Assembly: GCA_963714415.1 (NCBI GenBank)
Contig: CAVQOL010000021.1
Span: 20,042-84,041 of the forward strand
Reading direction: 5' to 3'
DNA from: JAGXRK01 sp963714415
GTDB taxonomy: Bacteria > Bacteroidota > Ignavibacteria > Ignavibacteriales > Ignavibacteriaceae
DNA: 64,000 nucleotides
A program made the position numbers and the translations under genes. Below, in pieces: positions 33,534-42,994 of the stretch; position 1 is the stretch's first letter, and each line of letters begins with the position of its first letter. The notes below the pieces were generated by a model, which saw nothing but the letters and a program-made list of their open reading frames with translations, did not search any database and was not told the origin of the DNA.

Positions 33534-34244
33534 ATGAGACTGATATTTTTGGGAATACTATTAGTTAGCTTATTATTGACTAGTTGTGAAGAAAAACAAG
33601 AAAATAACATTCCACAACTAAATCACTCAGATGAAATGAATAAAGAAGCTCATGTGGCAACAGTCAAAGAAAAAGTTGATGCGGGAAGTTATTCTTATCT
33701 TAATGTATCGGAGGATAGGAAAACATATTGGATAGCTGTTCCAAAATCCGATGTTACTCCCGGTGAAGAGATTTATTTTTCTCAATTTATGGAAATGAAA
33801 AATTTCAGAAGTGAAACTTTAGATAAAACTTTTGAATCAGTTCTATTTGTTGAAGATGCAAGACGGAATAATCAGAATGACATTACTAATCCTCATAAGA
33901 CAGAATTAGGATCGATCCCAAAAGAAAGTGTAACAACAAAAAAGGCTGAAGGCGGTTATACAATCGAAGAACTGTATGCAAAGAAGGATAAGCTCGTGAA
34001 TAAAATAGTAAAAGTTCGTGGAAAAGTTGTTAAATCAAATCTTGGTATTATGAACAGGAACTGGTTTCATATTCAGGATGGAACAGGTACCGAAGGTTCA
34101 CACGATCTAACTTTAACTTCAAATGATGCTGCTCAGGTTGGCGATGAAATCCTTGTTGAAGGAACTTTTGGAATAGATAAGAATTTTGGGTCAGGTTATT
34201 TCTATCCAATAATTCTTGAAAATTCCAAGATAAGCAAGAAGTGA
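33534..34244 (+). CDS. Lipoprotein with C-terminal OB-fold (NrfJ-like)
   Basis: A 236-aa protein with a lipobox LLTSC (Cys18). Residues 35-110 form an uncharacterised region, AGSYSYLNVSEDRKTYWIAVPKSDV..., reminiscent of GW-type dipeptide domains found in NrfJ-like proteins. Residues about 145-232 form an OB-fold (YAKKDKLVNKIVKVRGKVVK, WFHIQDGTG, GDEILVEGTF) as in bacterial nucleic-acid-binding-like OB lipoproteins. AGGAG before the ATG supports the start. Specific role unknown; probably periplasmic and perhaps linked to cytochrome or metal-related envelope functions. Confidence 0.7.
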   Translation: MRLIFLGILLVSLLLTSCEEKQENNIPQLNHSDEMNKEAHVATVKEKVDAGSYSYLNVSEDRKTYWIAVPKSDVTPGEEIYFSQFMEMKNFRSETLDKTFESVLFVEDARRNNQNDITNPHKTELGSIPKESVTTKKAEGGYTIEELYAKKDKLVNKIVKVRGKVVKSNLGIMNRNWFHIQDGTGTEGSHDLTLTSNDAAQVGDEILVEGTFGIDKNFGSGYFYPIILENSKISKK

Positions 34245-34296
34245 TTTCGTCAGTCCTGAAGGAAACTAAATAATTATAACAAAAAACTTCTTCACA

Positions 34297-34800
34297 ATGT
34301 ACGCTAAACAATTTTTTCTTGTTCGTCATGCAAAATCCAGCTGGAAAGACGCTAGCTTATCTGATCACCAAAGACCTCTTAATGAAAGAGGTAAACGTGA
34401 TGCTCCATTTATGGGTAAACTTCTTAGAAGAAGAAATATCAAGCCTGATTTGATGATTTCAAGCCATGCTAAAAGAACAAAAACAACAGCTGATTTAATT
34501 TGCCGTGAGTTACACTTACCTTCTGAAGATGTAATAATTGATAAGAGATTGTATGAAGCTGGATTTAAGGATATTATTGAAGTAATAAAAGAAACAAGTG
34601 AAGAAGTACAAACACTATTTGTTTTTGGACACAACCCCGGATTCACAACTCTGCATAATTTTCTTTGCTATACTTATATAGATAATATTCCAACTTGCGG
34701 CATTACTGAATATGAATTTGAAGGAAACTGGAAGGAAATATCTGCAAATTCTTGCAGACTTTTATCATTTGAATTTCCGAAAAAATATAAAATTAGATGA
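34297..34800 (+). CDS. SixA-type histidine phosphatase
   Basis: A 167-aa phosphohistidine phosphatase-like protein of the SixA branch. FLVRHAKSSW carries the catalytic RHG-type His (RHAKS). ERGKRDAPFMG, SSHAKRTKTTADLI and VFGHNPGF (second catalytic His) follow. It could dephosphorylate histidine-phosphotransfer domains, but the target is not in the window. Tail-to-tail with the SdiA-regulated-like gene with no gap. Confidence 0.88.
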   Translation: MYAKQFFLVRHAKSSWKDASLSDHQRPLNERGKRDAPFMGKLLRRRNIKPDLMISSHAKRTKTTADLICRELHLPSEDVIIDKRLYEAGFKDIIEVIKETSEEVQTLFVFGHNPGFTTLHNFLCYTYIDNIPTCGITEYEFEGNWKEISANSCRLLSFEFPKKYKIR

Positions 34801-35652
34801 TCAATTTATTTTTTTATTATAAAAAGAAAGTTTGGAAAATTTTTTATCAACTTTATCGGAAATAATAATTTTATCATCCTTAGTAACCGTAATACTTTCC
34901 GGATTCCAATGGATATTTTTATCCAGTTTGATGCAATCTATCAACTCACGCCTTGGACTCAGTTCAATTATGGCAGGATCTTTTGATGAAAGTATGAGAA
35001 GATTGCCATTTGCAGTATTGTATTCGATGTCCGAAGGGGAAAAATCTGTTAATCCAAATTGTTTCTTTATTTCCGATAGATGTATCATAATTGAAGGAAA
35101 ATTTTCCAACTTGTTGGATTTCAAATCAAATAAATAAATTGCTTTTACTTCTTTTAACGCAAAGCCGGGTTCTCCTTTACAAACAACTAATAATTTGTTT
35201 TCTTTAGGATTGTAAGTAATTCCTTCAACCTCGTTCTTTTGATTTAGCTTAGTTGCATATTTTTGATGTACAACAAAGCCTTTATCAATTGTCTTTTTGA
35301 GTTGGAATATTTCCCCCGTGTTATTAACCGAATAGAAATAATTATCTGCAATAGTAATCCCTTTAAACTTTTCTTTTGCTGGTTCATTACTCAGGTTAAA
35401 AGAATTAATGATCTTTCCAGTTTTTATATCAAGTTCAAATAATTTTCCAGTTTCAAAATTCTTAGCATAAAATTTTCCGTTCATATCTACAACCAGATCG
35501 GAAATATTATCTAATTCTTTATCCAGCTTTAATATCTGATTAGACTTAGTGAAGTCATACTTGCTTAAAAAAGATTGATTCTTTTGAGCATTAAGAATGG
35601 AGGCTGAAAAAACAATAATTAAAAATGCAAATAAAATATTTTTTGATTTCAT
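34801..35652 (-). CDS. SdiA-regulated-like beta-propeller protein
   Basis: A 283-aa exported protein (signal peptide 1-22, SILNAQ). Propeller-like repeats include ISDLVVDMNGKFYAKN, GITIADNYFYSVNNTGEIF, EVEGITYNPKENKLLVVCKG, FSPSDIEYNTANGNLLILSSKDPAIIELSP and NPESITVTKDDKIIISDK. These match the SdiA-regulated (PF06977-type) family. Periplasmic; function in the family is unknown, possibly ligand or phytase-like. Monocistronic on the minus strand. Confidence 0.78.
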   Translation of the reverse strand: MKSKNILFAFLIIVFSASILNAQKNQSFLSKYDFTKSNQILKLDKELDNISDLVVDMNGKFYAKNFETGKLFELDIKTGKIINSFNLSNEPAKEKFKGITIADNYFYSVNNTGEIFQLKKTIDKGFVVHQKYATKLNQKNEVEGITYNPKENKLLVVCKGEPGFALKEVKAIYLFDLKSNKLENFPSIMIHLSEIKKQFGLTDFSPSDIEYNTANGNLLILSSKDPAIIELSPRRELIDCIKLDKNIHWNPESITVTKDDKIIISDKVDKKFSKLSFYNKKIN

Positions 35653-35822
35653 TTTAATTCCCTTTTAGAATGAATATCACTGAAAATGAAAACTAATTCT
35701 GTATGTAGATTTAGCTAAATTAAAATTCATTGTAAACATACGATTTAATATACTAAATCAGACTTCCCTGCTATTTAAATTTAATTTATTCAAATAATTA
35801 AGTAATAAAGTTTTAAAAAAAA

Positions 35823-35841
35823 GACCGGAAAAATTCCGGTC
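35823..35841 (-). terminator. Intrinsic terminator of maeB
   Basis: GACCGGAA-AAA-TTCCGGTC, 8-bp stem with 3-nt loop, followed on the minus strand by a run of eight T, starting 8 bp after the maeB stop. Confidence 0.9.
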
Positions 35842-35848
35842 CTAACTT

Positions 35849-38104
35849 CTATTTTACTTTTCTATTCGCATCAACTACAGCAATAGCGGTCATATTTATA
35901 ATATCATCAACTGTAGCAGCTCTCTGAAGTACGTGAACAGGTTTTTTCATTCCCATAAGAATTGGACCAATTACAGTTGCCTGTCCGATTCTTGCCATAA
36001 GTTTGTATGCAATATTACTTGCATCAAGAGTTGGAAATATTAAAACGTTCGGTTTCCCTTTCAAATCTGTAAATGAAAACGTCTTCGCAAGAATTTCAGG
36101 AACAATGGCAGTATCGGCTTGCATTTCTCCATCGATCATTAAGTCGGGTCTCATTTTTTTAACGATCTTTGTTGCTTGTGATACTTTAATTGATTCGGGA
36201 TACGGGGCTGAACCAAAATTACTGAATGATAACATTGCAATACGCGGAGTAATATCAAATTCTTTAACCGTATCCGAAGTAAGAATTGCTATCTCAGCTA
36301 ATTGCTCTGCATTTGGATTGACATTAACAGTACAATCGGCAAAGAAGTATGTGTCTTTCTTTGCAACAACAATATACAATCCTGCGACAGTATTAAATCC
36401 TTCTTTCACGCCAATACATTGAAGTGCAGGACGAATTGTATTAGGATAACTTGTTGTGTGCCCACTTATTAACGCATCGGCTTCACCAAGTTCAAGTATC
36501 ATCGAACCAAAATAATTTGGTTTTTTTATCAATTCTTTTGAATCATATAAAGTGGCACCTTTTCTCTGGCGTTTTTTGAAATATGCTTGTGCGTACTCAT
36601 CAAGTTTTTTACTCGTTTCAGGATCTACAATAGTAAATTCACTAAGATCATAGCCTATTCTTTGAATTTCCTTCTTAATTATTTTTTCATTTCCAATTAA
36701 AATTGGTTCGGCTATTCCATCATTGTGAACAACGTGCGCAGCACGAATAATATTTTCTTCTTCACCTTCAGGATATACAACTCTACCAGGTTTTTTCTGC
36801 GCTTTATGAACCATCACGCGAATTACTTCTTTAGAAAGTCCAAGTCTTTCCTTCAGTTCTTCTTCATAAGCAACCCAATCAACCTCTGTAATTTTTGCCA
36901 CACCTGTTTCAATTGCAGCTTTAGCAACGGCTGGTGCAACATACCAAAGTACTCGCGGGTCAAATGGTTTAGGAATTATATATGTCCTGCCAAATTCAAA
37001 GTCTTCGCCGCCATAAGCTTTTATAACCATTTCCGGCACTTTTTCTTTTGCAAGATTTGATAAAGCCAATGTGGCAGCCATTTTCATTTCTTCATTTATA
37101 GCAGTAGCACGAACATCTAAAGCGCCACGGAAAATAAATGGAAATCCAAGAACATTATTTACCTGATTAGGAAAATCGCTTCTGCCTGTAGCCATAATCA
37201 AATCATCGCGAACAGAAACAGCTTCATCATACATTATTTCAGGATCAGGATTTGCCATAGCAAAAATTATTGGATCAGGTGCCATAACTTTAACCATATC
37301 CTTAGAAACAACACCACCAACAGATAGCCCGACAAAAACATCTGCATCTTTAAAAGCATCAATAAGAGATGGAAAACCTTTTTTCTGTGCGAATTCCTCT
37401 TTGTACTTGTTAAGATCTTTTCGGTCTTTCGTTATGCAGCCTTTTGAATCGAACATATAAATATTTTCTCGTTTAGCCCCGGCTCTTACATAAAGCTTAC
37501 AACAGGAAATAGCTGAAGCGCCTGCACCGTTAACAACTATTCTTACTTCATCAATTTTTTTGCCTGCTAATTCAACTGCATTGATTAGTGCAGCACAAGA
37601 AATTATTGCTGTTCCATGCTGATCATCGTGGAATACAGGAATATTCATAGTAGCTTTCAGAGTTTCCTCAATCTCAAAACATTCTGGTGCTTTTATATCT
37701 TCTAGATTTATTCCACCAAATGTTGGTTCAAGCATTTGAACAGTACGAATGATTTCCTGAGTATCTTTACTGGCGAGTTCGATATCGAATACATCAATAT
37801 CTGCAAATCTTTTAAATAGAACTCCTTTTCCTTCCATTACTGGTTTACCGGCTTCAGGACCTATATCACCAAGCCCTAAAACTGCTGTTCCATTTGAAAC
37901 AACAGCAACAAGATTTCCTCTTGCGGTGTACTTATAAACATCTTCTACATTTTTATGAATTTCCCTGCAAGGTTCTGCAACTCCCGGTGTGTATGCAAGG
38001 GATAGATCACGCGAGGTTAAACAAGGTTTGGTTGGTATTACTTCAATCTTGCCTTTTCGCTCTGAACTATGATAGAACAGAGCTTCTTCTTTTGTAAGTT
38101 TCAT
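35849..38104 (-). CDS. maeB: NADP-dependent malic enzyme with phosphotransacetylase-like domain
   Basis: A 751-aa fusion. The N-terminal malic enzyme domain (about 1-430) decarboxylates malate to pyruvate: AYTPGVAEPCREI, NGTAVLGLGDIG, KAPECFEIEE, FHDDQHGTAI and NGAGASAISCCKLY (NADP site). The C-terminal phosphate acetyltransferase-like domain (about 440-751: RVVYPEGEEENIIRAAHV, YFGSMILELGEADALISG, MRPDLMIDGEMQADTA) usually acts as an allosteric acetyl-CoA-sensing region rather than a working Pta. RBS GGAG lies just upstream of the ATG. Monocistronic, with its own terminator. Confidence 0.95.
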   Translation of the reverse strand: MKLTKEEALFYHSSERKGKIEVIPTKPCLTSRDLSLAYTPGVAEPCREIHKNVEDVYKYTARGNLVAVVSNGTAVLGLGDIGPEAGKPVMEGKGVLFKRFADIDVFDIELASKDTQEIIRTVQMLEPTFGGINLEDIKAPECFEIEETLKATMNIPVFHDDQHGTAIISCAALINAVELAGKKIDEVRIVVNGAGASAISCCKLYVRAGAKRENIYMFDSKGCITKDRKDLNKYKEEFAQKKGFPSLIDAFKDADVFVGLSVGGVVSKDMVKVMAPDPIIFAMANPDPEIMYDEAVSVRDDLIMATGRSDFPNQVNNVLGFPFIFRGALDVRATAINEEMKMAATLALSNLAKEKVPEMVIKAYGGEDFEFGRTYIIPKPFDPRVLWYVAPAVAKAAIETGVAKITEVDWVAYEEELKERLGLSKEVIRVMVHKAQKKPGRVVYPEGEEENIIRAAHVVHNDGIAEPILIGNEKIIKKEIQRIGYDLSEFTIVDPETSKKLDEYAQAYFKKRQRKGATLYDSKELIKKPNYFGSMILELGEADALISGHTTSYPNTIRPALQCIGVKEGFNTVAGLYIVVAKKDTYFFADCTVNVNPNAEQLAEIAILTSDTVKEFDITPRIAMLSFSNFGSAPYPESIKVSQATKIVKKMRPDLMIDGEMQADTAIVPEILAKTFSFTDLKGKPNVLIFPTLDASNIAYKLMARIGQATVIGPILMGMKKPVHVLQRAATVDDIINMTAIAVVDANRKVK

Positions 38105-38453
38105 ATATTTTCTCCATTAAGAAGAATGAATTGATCTGATTTATTTAGTTTATCTGAATGATTAGAATAAAATACGTTGTGATGATAAATGACCTGGAAT
38201 TCAAATATCAATTTTGACTTAAATCCGAAATTAATACGATCGGAGTGATTTCCCCTTGAACATATCAATGCGAACAACTTTTCCTCAGACGACAATAAAT
38301 TAGTACAAATAATTTAGCTTCTAAATAAAATTATAATTTACACTTTAAAAAATAAGAAAAATTTTATTAGGGAAAGAAAGAAATAAGAGATTTTTAAAAT
38401 AAATCGCACAATAATTCATTAAATGTCGAAATAACGTTTAAATTTCAAATCTA
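38105..38453. other. Intergenic region upstream of maeB
   Basis: A 349-bp AT-rich gap between the maeB start and the stop of the transporter gene. It should hold the maeB promoter on the minus strand. I see no convincing gene, hairpin or riboswitch; a 64-codon minus-strand frame has no family features. Confidence 0.5.
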
Positions 38454-39212
38454 TTAGATTAAGGTTGCTTCGTGGGTTAATTTATCTGAAAGTTCTTTAC
38501 CTAAATATTTATCAATTACAAAATGAAGTAAGTATAAAATTGGAGTGAGCAAAACAGCTATTAAAAATTTATAAATGTAGTTAACCAGACCTATTGCCAG
38601 TACTAACTTAATATCCCATCCTGCTCCAATATAGAAGGCAATAAATAAAACAATAAAACTATCAATAAACTGAGAAACCAGGGTTGAACCTGTTGCACGA
38701 AGCCAGATTTTTGAACTTCCTGTAATCGCCTTGAAATAATGAAAAACCGTTACGTCAACTAATTGACCGACAAGAAAAGCAACAAGTGAACCGATAATTA
38801 TCCATAATCCTTGACCAAATATTGTGTTGAAGGCCAGATCCATATTTACGTTTCCTTGTGGAGTAATTCGATCAATCCAGAAATCTGATGGTGATAATCC
38901 TATTGCAAAGTAAACCATAAAAAATGCATAAGCTATTAAAGCAGCTGCTGTGAATGAAAGAAATCTTACTCCCCTTTTTCCAAAATATTCATTTATTATA
39001 TCAGTCATAATAAAAACCACTGGCCAAAGAAGAACTCCTGCAGTAAGATTGAATGATAAATTCTCAATTCCCAGAATTGTGAGATTAAGCGGAGAAATTC
39101 CTAGAGTACCTTCTAAAGAAAATATTTTAACACCAATGAATTCAGCCAGAAGTGCGTTAGCTATAAAAAATGATCCGAGTATGTAAAAGAGCCGTGTGGA
39201 TTTATCTTTCAT
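38454..39212 (-). CDS. Queuosine precursor transporter (YhhQ/QPTR family)
   Basis: A membrane importer for preQ0/preQ1-type precursors, about 252 aa from ATG 39212. Family blocks are NALLAEFIGVKIF, LTAGVLLWPVVFIMTDIINEYFGKRGVRFLSF, FIVGQLVD-like FLVGQLVDVTVFHYF, and WLRATGSTLVSQFIDSFIVLFIAF. Six to seven helices are evident. An in-frame ATG at 39272 would add 20 residues but falls inside the neighbouring terminator hairpin, so 39212 is preferred. No preQ1 riboswitch is visible in the leader. No other queuosine gene is nearby. Confidence 0.88.
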   Translation of the reverse strand: MKDKSTRLFYILGSFFIANALLAEFIGVKIFSLEGTLGISPLNLTILGIENLSFNLTAGVLLWPVVFIMTDIINEYFGKRGVRFLSFTAAALIAYAFFMVYFAIGLSPSDFWIDRITPQGNVNMDLAFNTIFGQGLWIIIGSLVAFLVGQLVDVTVFHYFKAITGSSKIWLRATGSTLVSQFIDSFIVLFIAFYIGAGWDIKLVLAIGLVNYIYKFLIAVLLTPILYLLHFVIDKYLGKELSDKLTHEATLI

Positions 39213-39265
39213 ATAAAACTGTTTTTGTTGAATAAAAATATTGATTTTGGGATTAAAATAAAAAA

Positions 39266-39296
39266 GCGGCATCCAAAGTTTAATTTGTGATGCCGC
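39266..39296 (-). terminator. Intrinsic terminator of the W/Y-rich protein gene
   Basis: GCGGCATC (39266-39273) pairs with GATGCCGC (39289-39296) around a 15-nt loop. On the minus strand TTTTTTATTTT follows. It lies 36 bp after the stop at 39333 and upstream of the transporter gene. Confidence 0.85.
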
Positions 39297-39332
39297 CTTC
39301 TTTTGGAGAGAGATGGAAAATCTATGGTTTAA

Positions 39333-40733
39333 CTATCTGCTACGTTCTTTCTTTTTCTTATCTGAATCATCGTTCTTAGATTTATTTGAATCGTTTCTTT
39401 TGTTAGTTTCAACTCTTGTTTCCCTCTGCTTATTTTCAACTTTTCTTTCAATATTCCTGGTTTCTGGTTTCGTTTGAGTTGATACTTTTCTTTCTATTCT
39501 TGTTTCATTATTTCTATTGTTCAGTACGTTGCTATCAGTTTTCTTTTCTTCTCTCTGAATTACACGCGTATCTTCTCTTTTCTGAGTGTTATCATTTGTA
39601 CGGACTTCATTATTATTTCGTTGAATCTGTTCAGTCCTCCTTTTTTCGATCTGAGCATTCTCATTTCTTTTTACTTCATTTTCATTTCTTTCTCTTATTT
39701 CTCTCGAATCATTTCTCTCGTTTGAACGATTTTCACGAACTTCAATTTTACGATCATCCGTAACTTTTCTTTCATTCTGAACATTTCTTTCTTCACGGAT
39801 AACTTCTTTTCTGCTATCATCCTGTCTTACATCACGTTTTTCATTATTTGACATTTCCTTACGTATACTTTCTTTGTCCAGGTTTCTGGTTGATCCAAGT
39901 TCAACTCTTGAAAGATCAAGCGTGCTTCTTCTGTCAGATCTTTTTACTTCAACATCTCTAAGTGCGTCACGTGATAATTCACCTTTGTCAACATAAAATG
40001 TTCTTATATTTTCTCTGGTTAAATCACGATTCTTATCATATACAACCTGACGCGGATCCTTAACAGATTCAATATTTCTCATACGAATCTTTTGAGCAGT
40101 TCTTTTTTCAATAAAGCTTACATCAATTCCATTATTTCTAATTCTGCCATTATAGTATCCATAATTAACTCTGTGTCTGCTTCTTGAATGTATTCTGTAC
40201 TTATACTGCGCACTAACATAGTAACTGGTTAAGTACGGATTATAAAAATTATTTATGTGAACATAATGCCAGTTAGAATAAGGAACGTAATAATCATGAG
40301 TAAAGCTTATACCTATTGATATTGAGAACACAGCATAAGGTGAAAGCGGAGCCCATCCTATGTAAGAATCAGTGTATCTCCATTCAACCCAGGCAGGTGC
40401 CCACTCATAATCAGGAATCCAGATCCAACCATAGTAATCATCGAAATACCATCTACCATAATGATAAACTATGTGACCGAAAGGTTCGTATGAATTCCAA
40501 TACCATCCGTAATCACTCCAAATCCATCTACCCTGATGGTAAGGCTGCCAGTTTCTAACCATAATTGTAGGTTTCCACGCAATTGTTCCATAACCTATAT
40601 CTATCCAGGTTCCGTGAGGTGAAAGTGATGCATAAAAATAACCACCAACTCTGTTGGAGATGTTTGTGCTAGCTTCAACGTTTGTTGTGAAGCTGAAAAG
40701 AATTATAACTACTGCGAATATTAAATTTTTCAT
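39333..40733 (-). CDS. Exported protein: W/Y-rich DUF6600-like N-terminus with Arg/Glu/Asn-rich disordered tail
   Basis: A 466-aa protein with a signal peptide (1-21, cleavage near VEA). Residues about 28-200 are extraordinarily rich in Trp and Tyr: repeated units of the type W-x-P/x-Y-x-x-G-R-W-x-W (HGTWIDIGYGTIAWKP, YHQGRWIWSDYGWYWNSY, YHYGRWYFDDYYGWIWIP). They resemble the YXRG-like repeats of DUF6600 proteins. Residues about 205-466 are low-complexity, dominated by R, E, N, K, D, S and T with no hydrophobic core (NERNDSREIRERNENEVKRN), ending KKKKERSR. The composition suggests a surface or periplasmic, possibly polyanion-binding, protein. No function can be assigned. Confidence 0.8.
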   Translation of the reverse strand: MKNLIFAVVIILFSFTTNVEASTNISNRVGGYFYASLSPHGTWIDIGYGTIAWKPTIMVRNWQPYHQGRWIWSDYGWYWNSYEPFGHIVYHYGRWYFDDYYGWIWIPDYEWAPAWVEWRYTDSYIGWAPLSPYAVFSISIGISFTHDYYVPYSNWHYVHINNFYNPYLTSYYVSAQYKYRIHSRSRHRVNYGYYNGRIRNNGIDVSFIEKRTAQKIRMRNIESVKDPRQVVYDKNRDLTRENIRTFYVDKGELSRDALRDVEVKRSDRRSTLDLSRVELGSTRNLDKESIRKEMSNNEKRDVRQDDSRKEVIREERNVQNERKVTDDRKIEVRENRSNERNDSREIRERNENEVKRNENAQIEKRRTEQIQRNNNEVRTNDNTQKREDTRVIQREEKKTDSNVLNNRNNETRIERKVSTQTKPETRNIERKVENKQRETRVETNKRNDSNKSKNDDSDKKKKERSR

Positions 40734-40872
40734 TTTATCCTCCTATGGACTGCTATAAAGAATACAACAGGAGTGCCAGATGTTTTATTCCATTTTTTAA
40801 CAATAATCAGTGTTTTTTAGCTTAAGAGTGTATATTAAATTGAACAGTATGAATATAAAATGAGGTTATTAT

Positions 40873-42009
40873 TCAGCGGTTTATTTTCCTGTTCTTCCAA
40901 ATATAATTACCAAAAACACCCGAAATTCCTGCTATAATTATGTATGGAATTTGCACGATTTCTGCTAATAAGAAAACATTCAATATTTTTTTGTTGAAGA
41001 GTAGCTTAACTCCATTTTTTAGAACGAAAAACTCAAAAAGGATTTTTAATATGATAAATAACAGGAAAGTCATCATAAATATGTTTGAATAAAACATTCC
41101 AAGTAAAAGCTGTGTCGGAAATGAAAGGTAAAATAAGTAGATAAGAATAAGTTTTAAGATTAAAATCTTATCCTTGTAAAATAATCCTTTACTTGCCCAT
41201 CGTTTTCTTTGTTGATAAAATTCACTAATAGTTTTGTTTGCAGAAGTTCTAACTATTGCATTTCGATGATTTGCAAATTTTACTTTATACTTAGTATCCT
41301 TATTTATTTTCTGCATTAACAATTCGTCATCACCTGAGGAAAGATTCATCTGATAAGTAAATCCACCAACTTCTTCGTATACTTTTTTTCTGTAAGCTAT
41401 ATTAGCGGCATTGCAAATTATTGGTTTTCCCGCTCCAATTAATCCGGCACCAGTAATGACTAATCCCGCAAATTCTAATTTTTGAAGTTTACTGAACAGC
41501 GATTTCCCTTCTTCAAATTCAACAGGACCAGAAACAAATCCGGTATTATTATCGAAGAAACTTAATAAAGTTCTTAACCAATCTGGAGAATGAATACAAT
41601 CAGCATCTGTTGTAACGATAAATTCCCCAATAGAATTTTCGATACCAAATCTGATTGCACGTTTTTTATGAGCATTAACGGAATAGTCATCTGGAACAGA
41701 AATTACTTTTATGTGAGATGAACTAATTGCATCACTTAATTTTTTATAAGAATCGTCTGTTGAAAAATCGTTTACAAAAATTATTTCAAAATTATCTTTT
41801 GGATAATTCTGATTTGATAAGCTATTGTAACTTTTTAAAATGTTTTCAGATTCATTCCTAAATGGAATTATAACCGAGACAAATCCTGAGGGAATATTTA
41901 TTGTTTTTGCAGTTTTAAGTTTATTCAATCCAGAATAAACTTCATAAAGAAAAAGCAGGTAGTGCAATAGTAGAAAAATAAAAAAGATAATTAGAATATT
42001 TTCAATCAT
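40873..42009 (-). CDS. Family 2 glycosyltransferase, membrane-associated
   Basis: A 378-aa GT2 enzyme. An N-terminal membrane helix (about 5-25) precedes the GT-A domain: VSVIIPFRNESENI, the DxD-type TTDADCIHSPDW, GDDELLMQK and QQRKRWASKG (QxxRW, processive or membrane GT2). C-terminal membrane helices follow (about 275-370). Its start overlaps the stop of the flippase-like gene by 8 bp, so it is the last gene of a three-gene operon. The acceptor and sugar are unknown. Confidence 0.87.
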   Translation of the reverse strand: MIENILIIFFIFLLLHYLLFLYEVYSGLNKLKTAKTINIPSGFVSVIIPFRNESENILKSYNSLSNQNYPKDNFEIIFVNDFSTDDSYKKLSDAISSSHIKVISVPDDYSVNAHKKRAIRFGIENSIGEFIVTTDADCIHSPDWLRTLLSFFDNNTGFVSGPVEFEEGKSLFSKLQKLEFAGLVITGAGLIGAGKPIICNAANIAYRKKVYEEVGGFTYQMNLSSGDDELLMQKINKDTKYKVKFANHRNAIVRTSANKTISEFYQQRKRWASKGLFYKDKILILKLILIYLFYLSFPTQLLLGMFYSNIFMMTFLLFIILKILFEFFVLKNGVKLLFNKKILNVFLLAEIVQIPYIIIAGISGVFGNYIWKNRKINR

Positions 42010-42994
42010 TAGATTTCTTTAATAGCAGTATAAAACCAATAATAGAAGGAAGCAGGACATTAATTAAAAATAAAAATATTGAAGCGTTAAATCCGACTGA
42101 AGCAGATTCGCCAAGTCTGGAAATAAAATAAACTGAAGCTCCTTCCCTGATCCCAAGCTCGCCTAGTGATATCGGAGGAATTATAGTCTTAGCAAACATA
42201 ATCAGATTGCCCGCCCATAAATAATCAACAAATTGTAAATGATTCGAGAATGAGGCGACAAGCAAAGCATATTGAATTAAAAAGCATAAATAAAAAACGA
42301 ATGAAACTGTAAGCATTTTAACAGCATATTCTCTATCAAGGTTCTTCAACTCTTTTAATTTGTTGAGGAAGTAATTCATTCTTGTTGATTTTCTAAGCTT
42401 TACAAAAATTAAACTATCCCAAAATCTTTCATTCAAAAGAAGGTAAATGAAAAAATAAAATAAACTAAACAGAACTATGAAGAGCGAAATAGTTATGAAT
42501 ATTGTAATGCCATATTCAAAGTGAATGAAAATTATTGAACTTATAGACCCGAATATTGCTACCATTAATAGTGGAAAGAATTTATCGAGTAAAGTAGCTA
42601 AAGCAACTTTATAAACAGGTTTATCTTTCAATACTATTGCTCTTCCAAAATATTCGCCAACTCGAGCAGGAGTGAAAACACCCGCAGCGAATCCGTGCAT
42701 CAAGGAAATGAATATTTTACTATTGGAACTTTCTTTCAATAAAAGCTCACAGGTAAACTTCCACTTTAAATATTGTAGATAAAGATTTAGAAACATCAGT
42801 GAAAATGCTGCTAACATAAAACCTAAATTAGCTTGTTTGATAGCAATCCAGATTTCACCTGGCTTTACAGTTGAAATAATATATGTTAAAAGCCCGGCCG
42901 CAATAAAAAGTTTTAGCAAGAAGAATAGTAAACTTTTATTTTTTACTAAAAAACTTTCATCACCAAAATATTTATTTAATGCAGCTTCAATCAT
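42002..42994 (-). CDS. Lysylphosphatidylglycerol synthase TM-region/UPF0104 flippase-like protein
   Basis: A 330-aa integral membrane protein with about eight helices. Family blocks are GEIWIAIKQANLGFMLAAF, MHGFAAGVFTPARVGEYFGRAIVLK, ATLLDKFFPLLMVAIFG and IIPPISLGELGIREGASVYFISRLG, as in AglD/UPF0104 and MprF flippase domains. These proteins accompany glycosyltransferases and probably move or present lipid-linked substrates. The start shares one base with the stop of the radical SAM gene; translational coupling is certain from the overlap. Confidence 0.85.
   Translation of the reverse strand: MIEAALNKYFGDESFLVKNKSLLFFLLKLFIAAGLLTYIISTVKPGEIWIAIKQANLGFMLAAFSLMFLNLYLQYLKWKFTCELLLKESSNSKIFISLMHGFAAGVFTPARVGEYFGRAIVLKDKPVYKVALATLLDKFFPLLMVAIFGSISSIIFIHFEYGITIFITISLFIVLFSLFYFFIYLLLNERFWDSLIFVKLRKSTRMNYFLNKLKELKNLDREYAVKMLTVSFVFYLCFLIQYALLVASFSNHLQFVDYLWAGNLIMFAKTIIPPISLGELGIREGASVYFISRLGESASVGFNASIFLFLINVLLPSIIGFILLLKKSND

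Noticed and set aside
38101..38295. 64-codon frame upstream of maeB
   Set aside because: Overlaps the maeB start and shows no conserved pattern; treated as promoter region.
39213..39265. preQ1 riboswitch before the queuosine-precursor transporter
   Set aside because: The short leader has no preQ1-type stem with an A-rich tail, only the upstream gene's terminator.
38454..39272. Upstream start (39272) for the queuosine-precursor transporter
   Set aside because: The extra 20 residues are encoded inside a terminator hairpin of the preceding gene; ATG 39212 fits the family.
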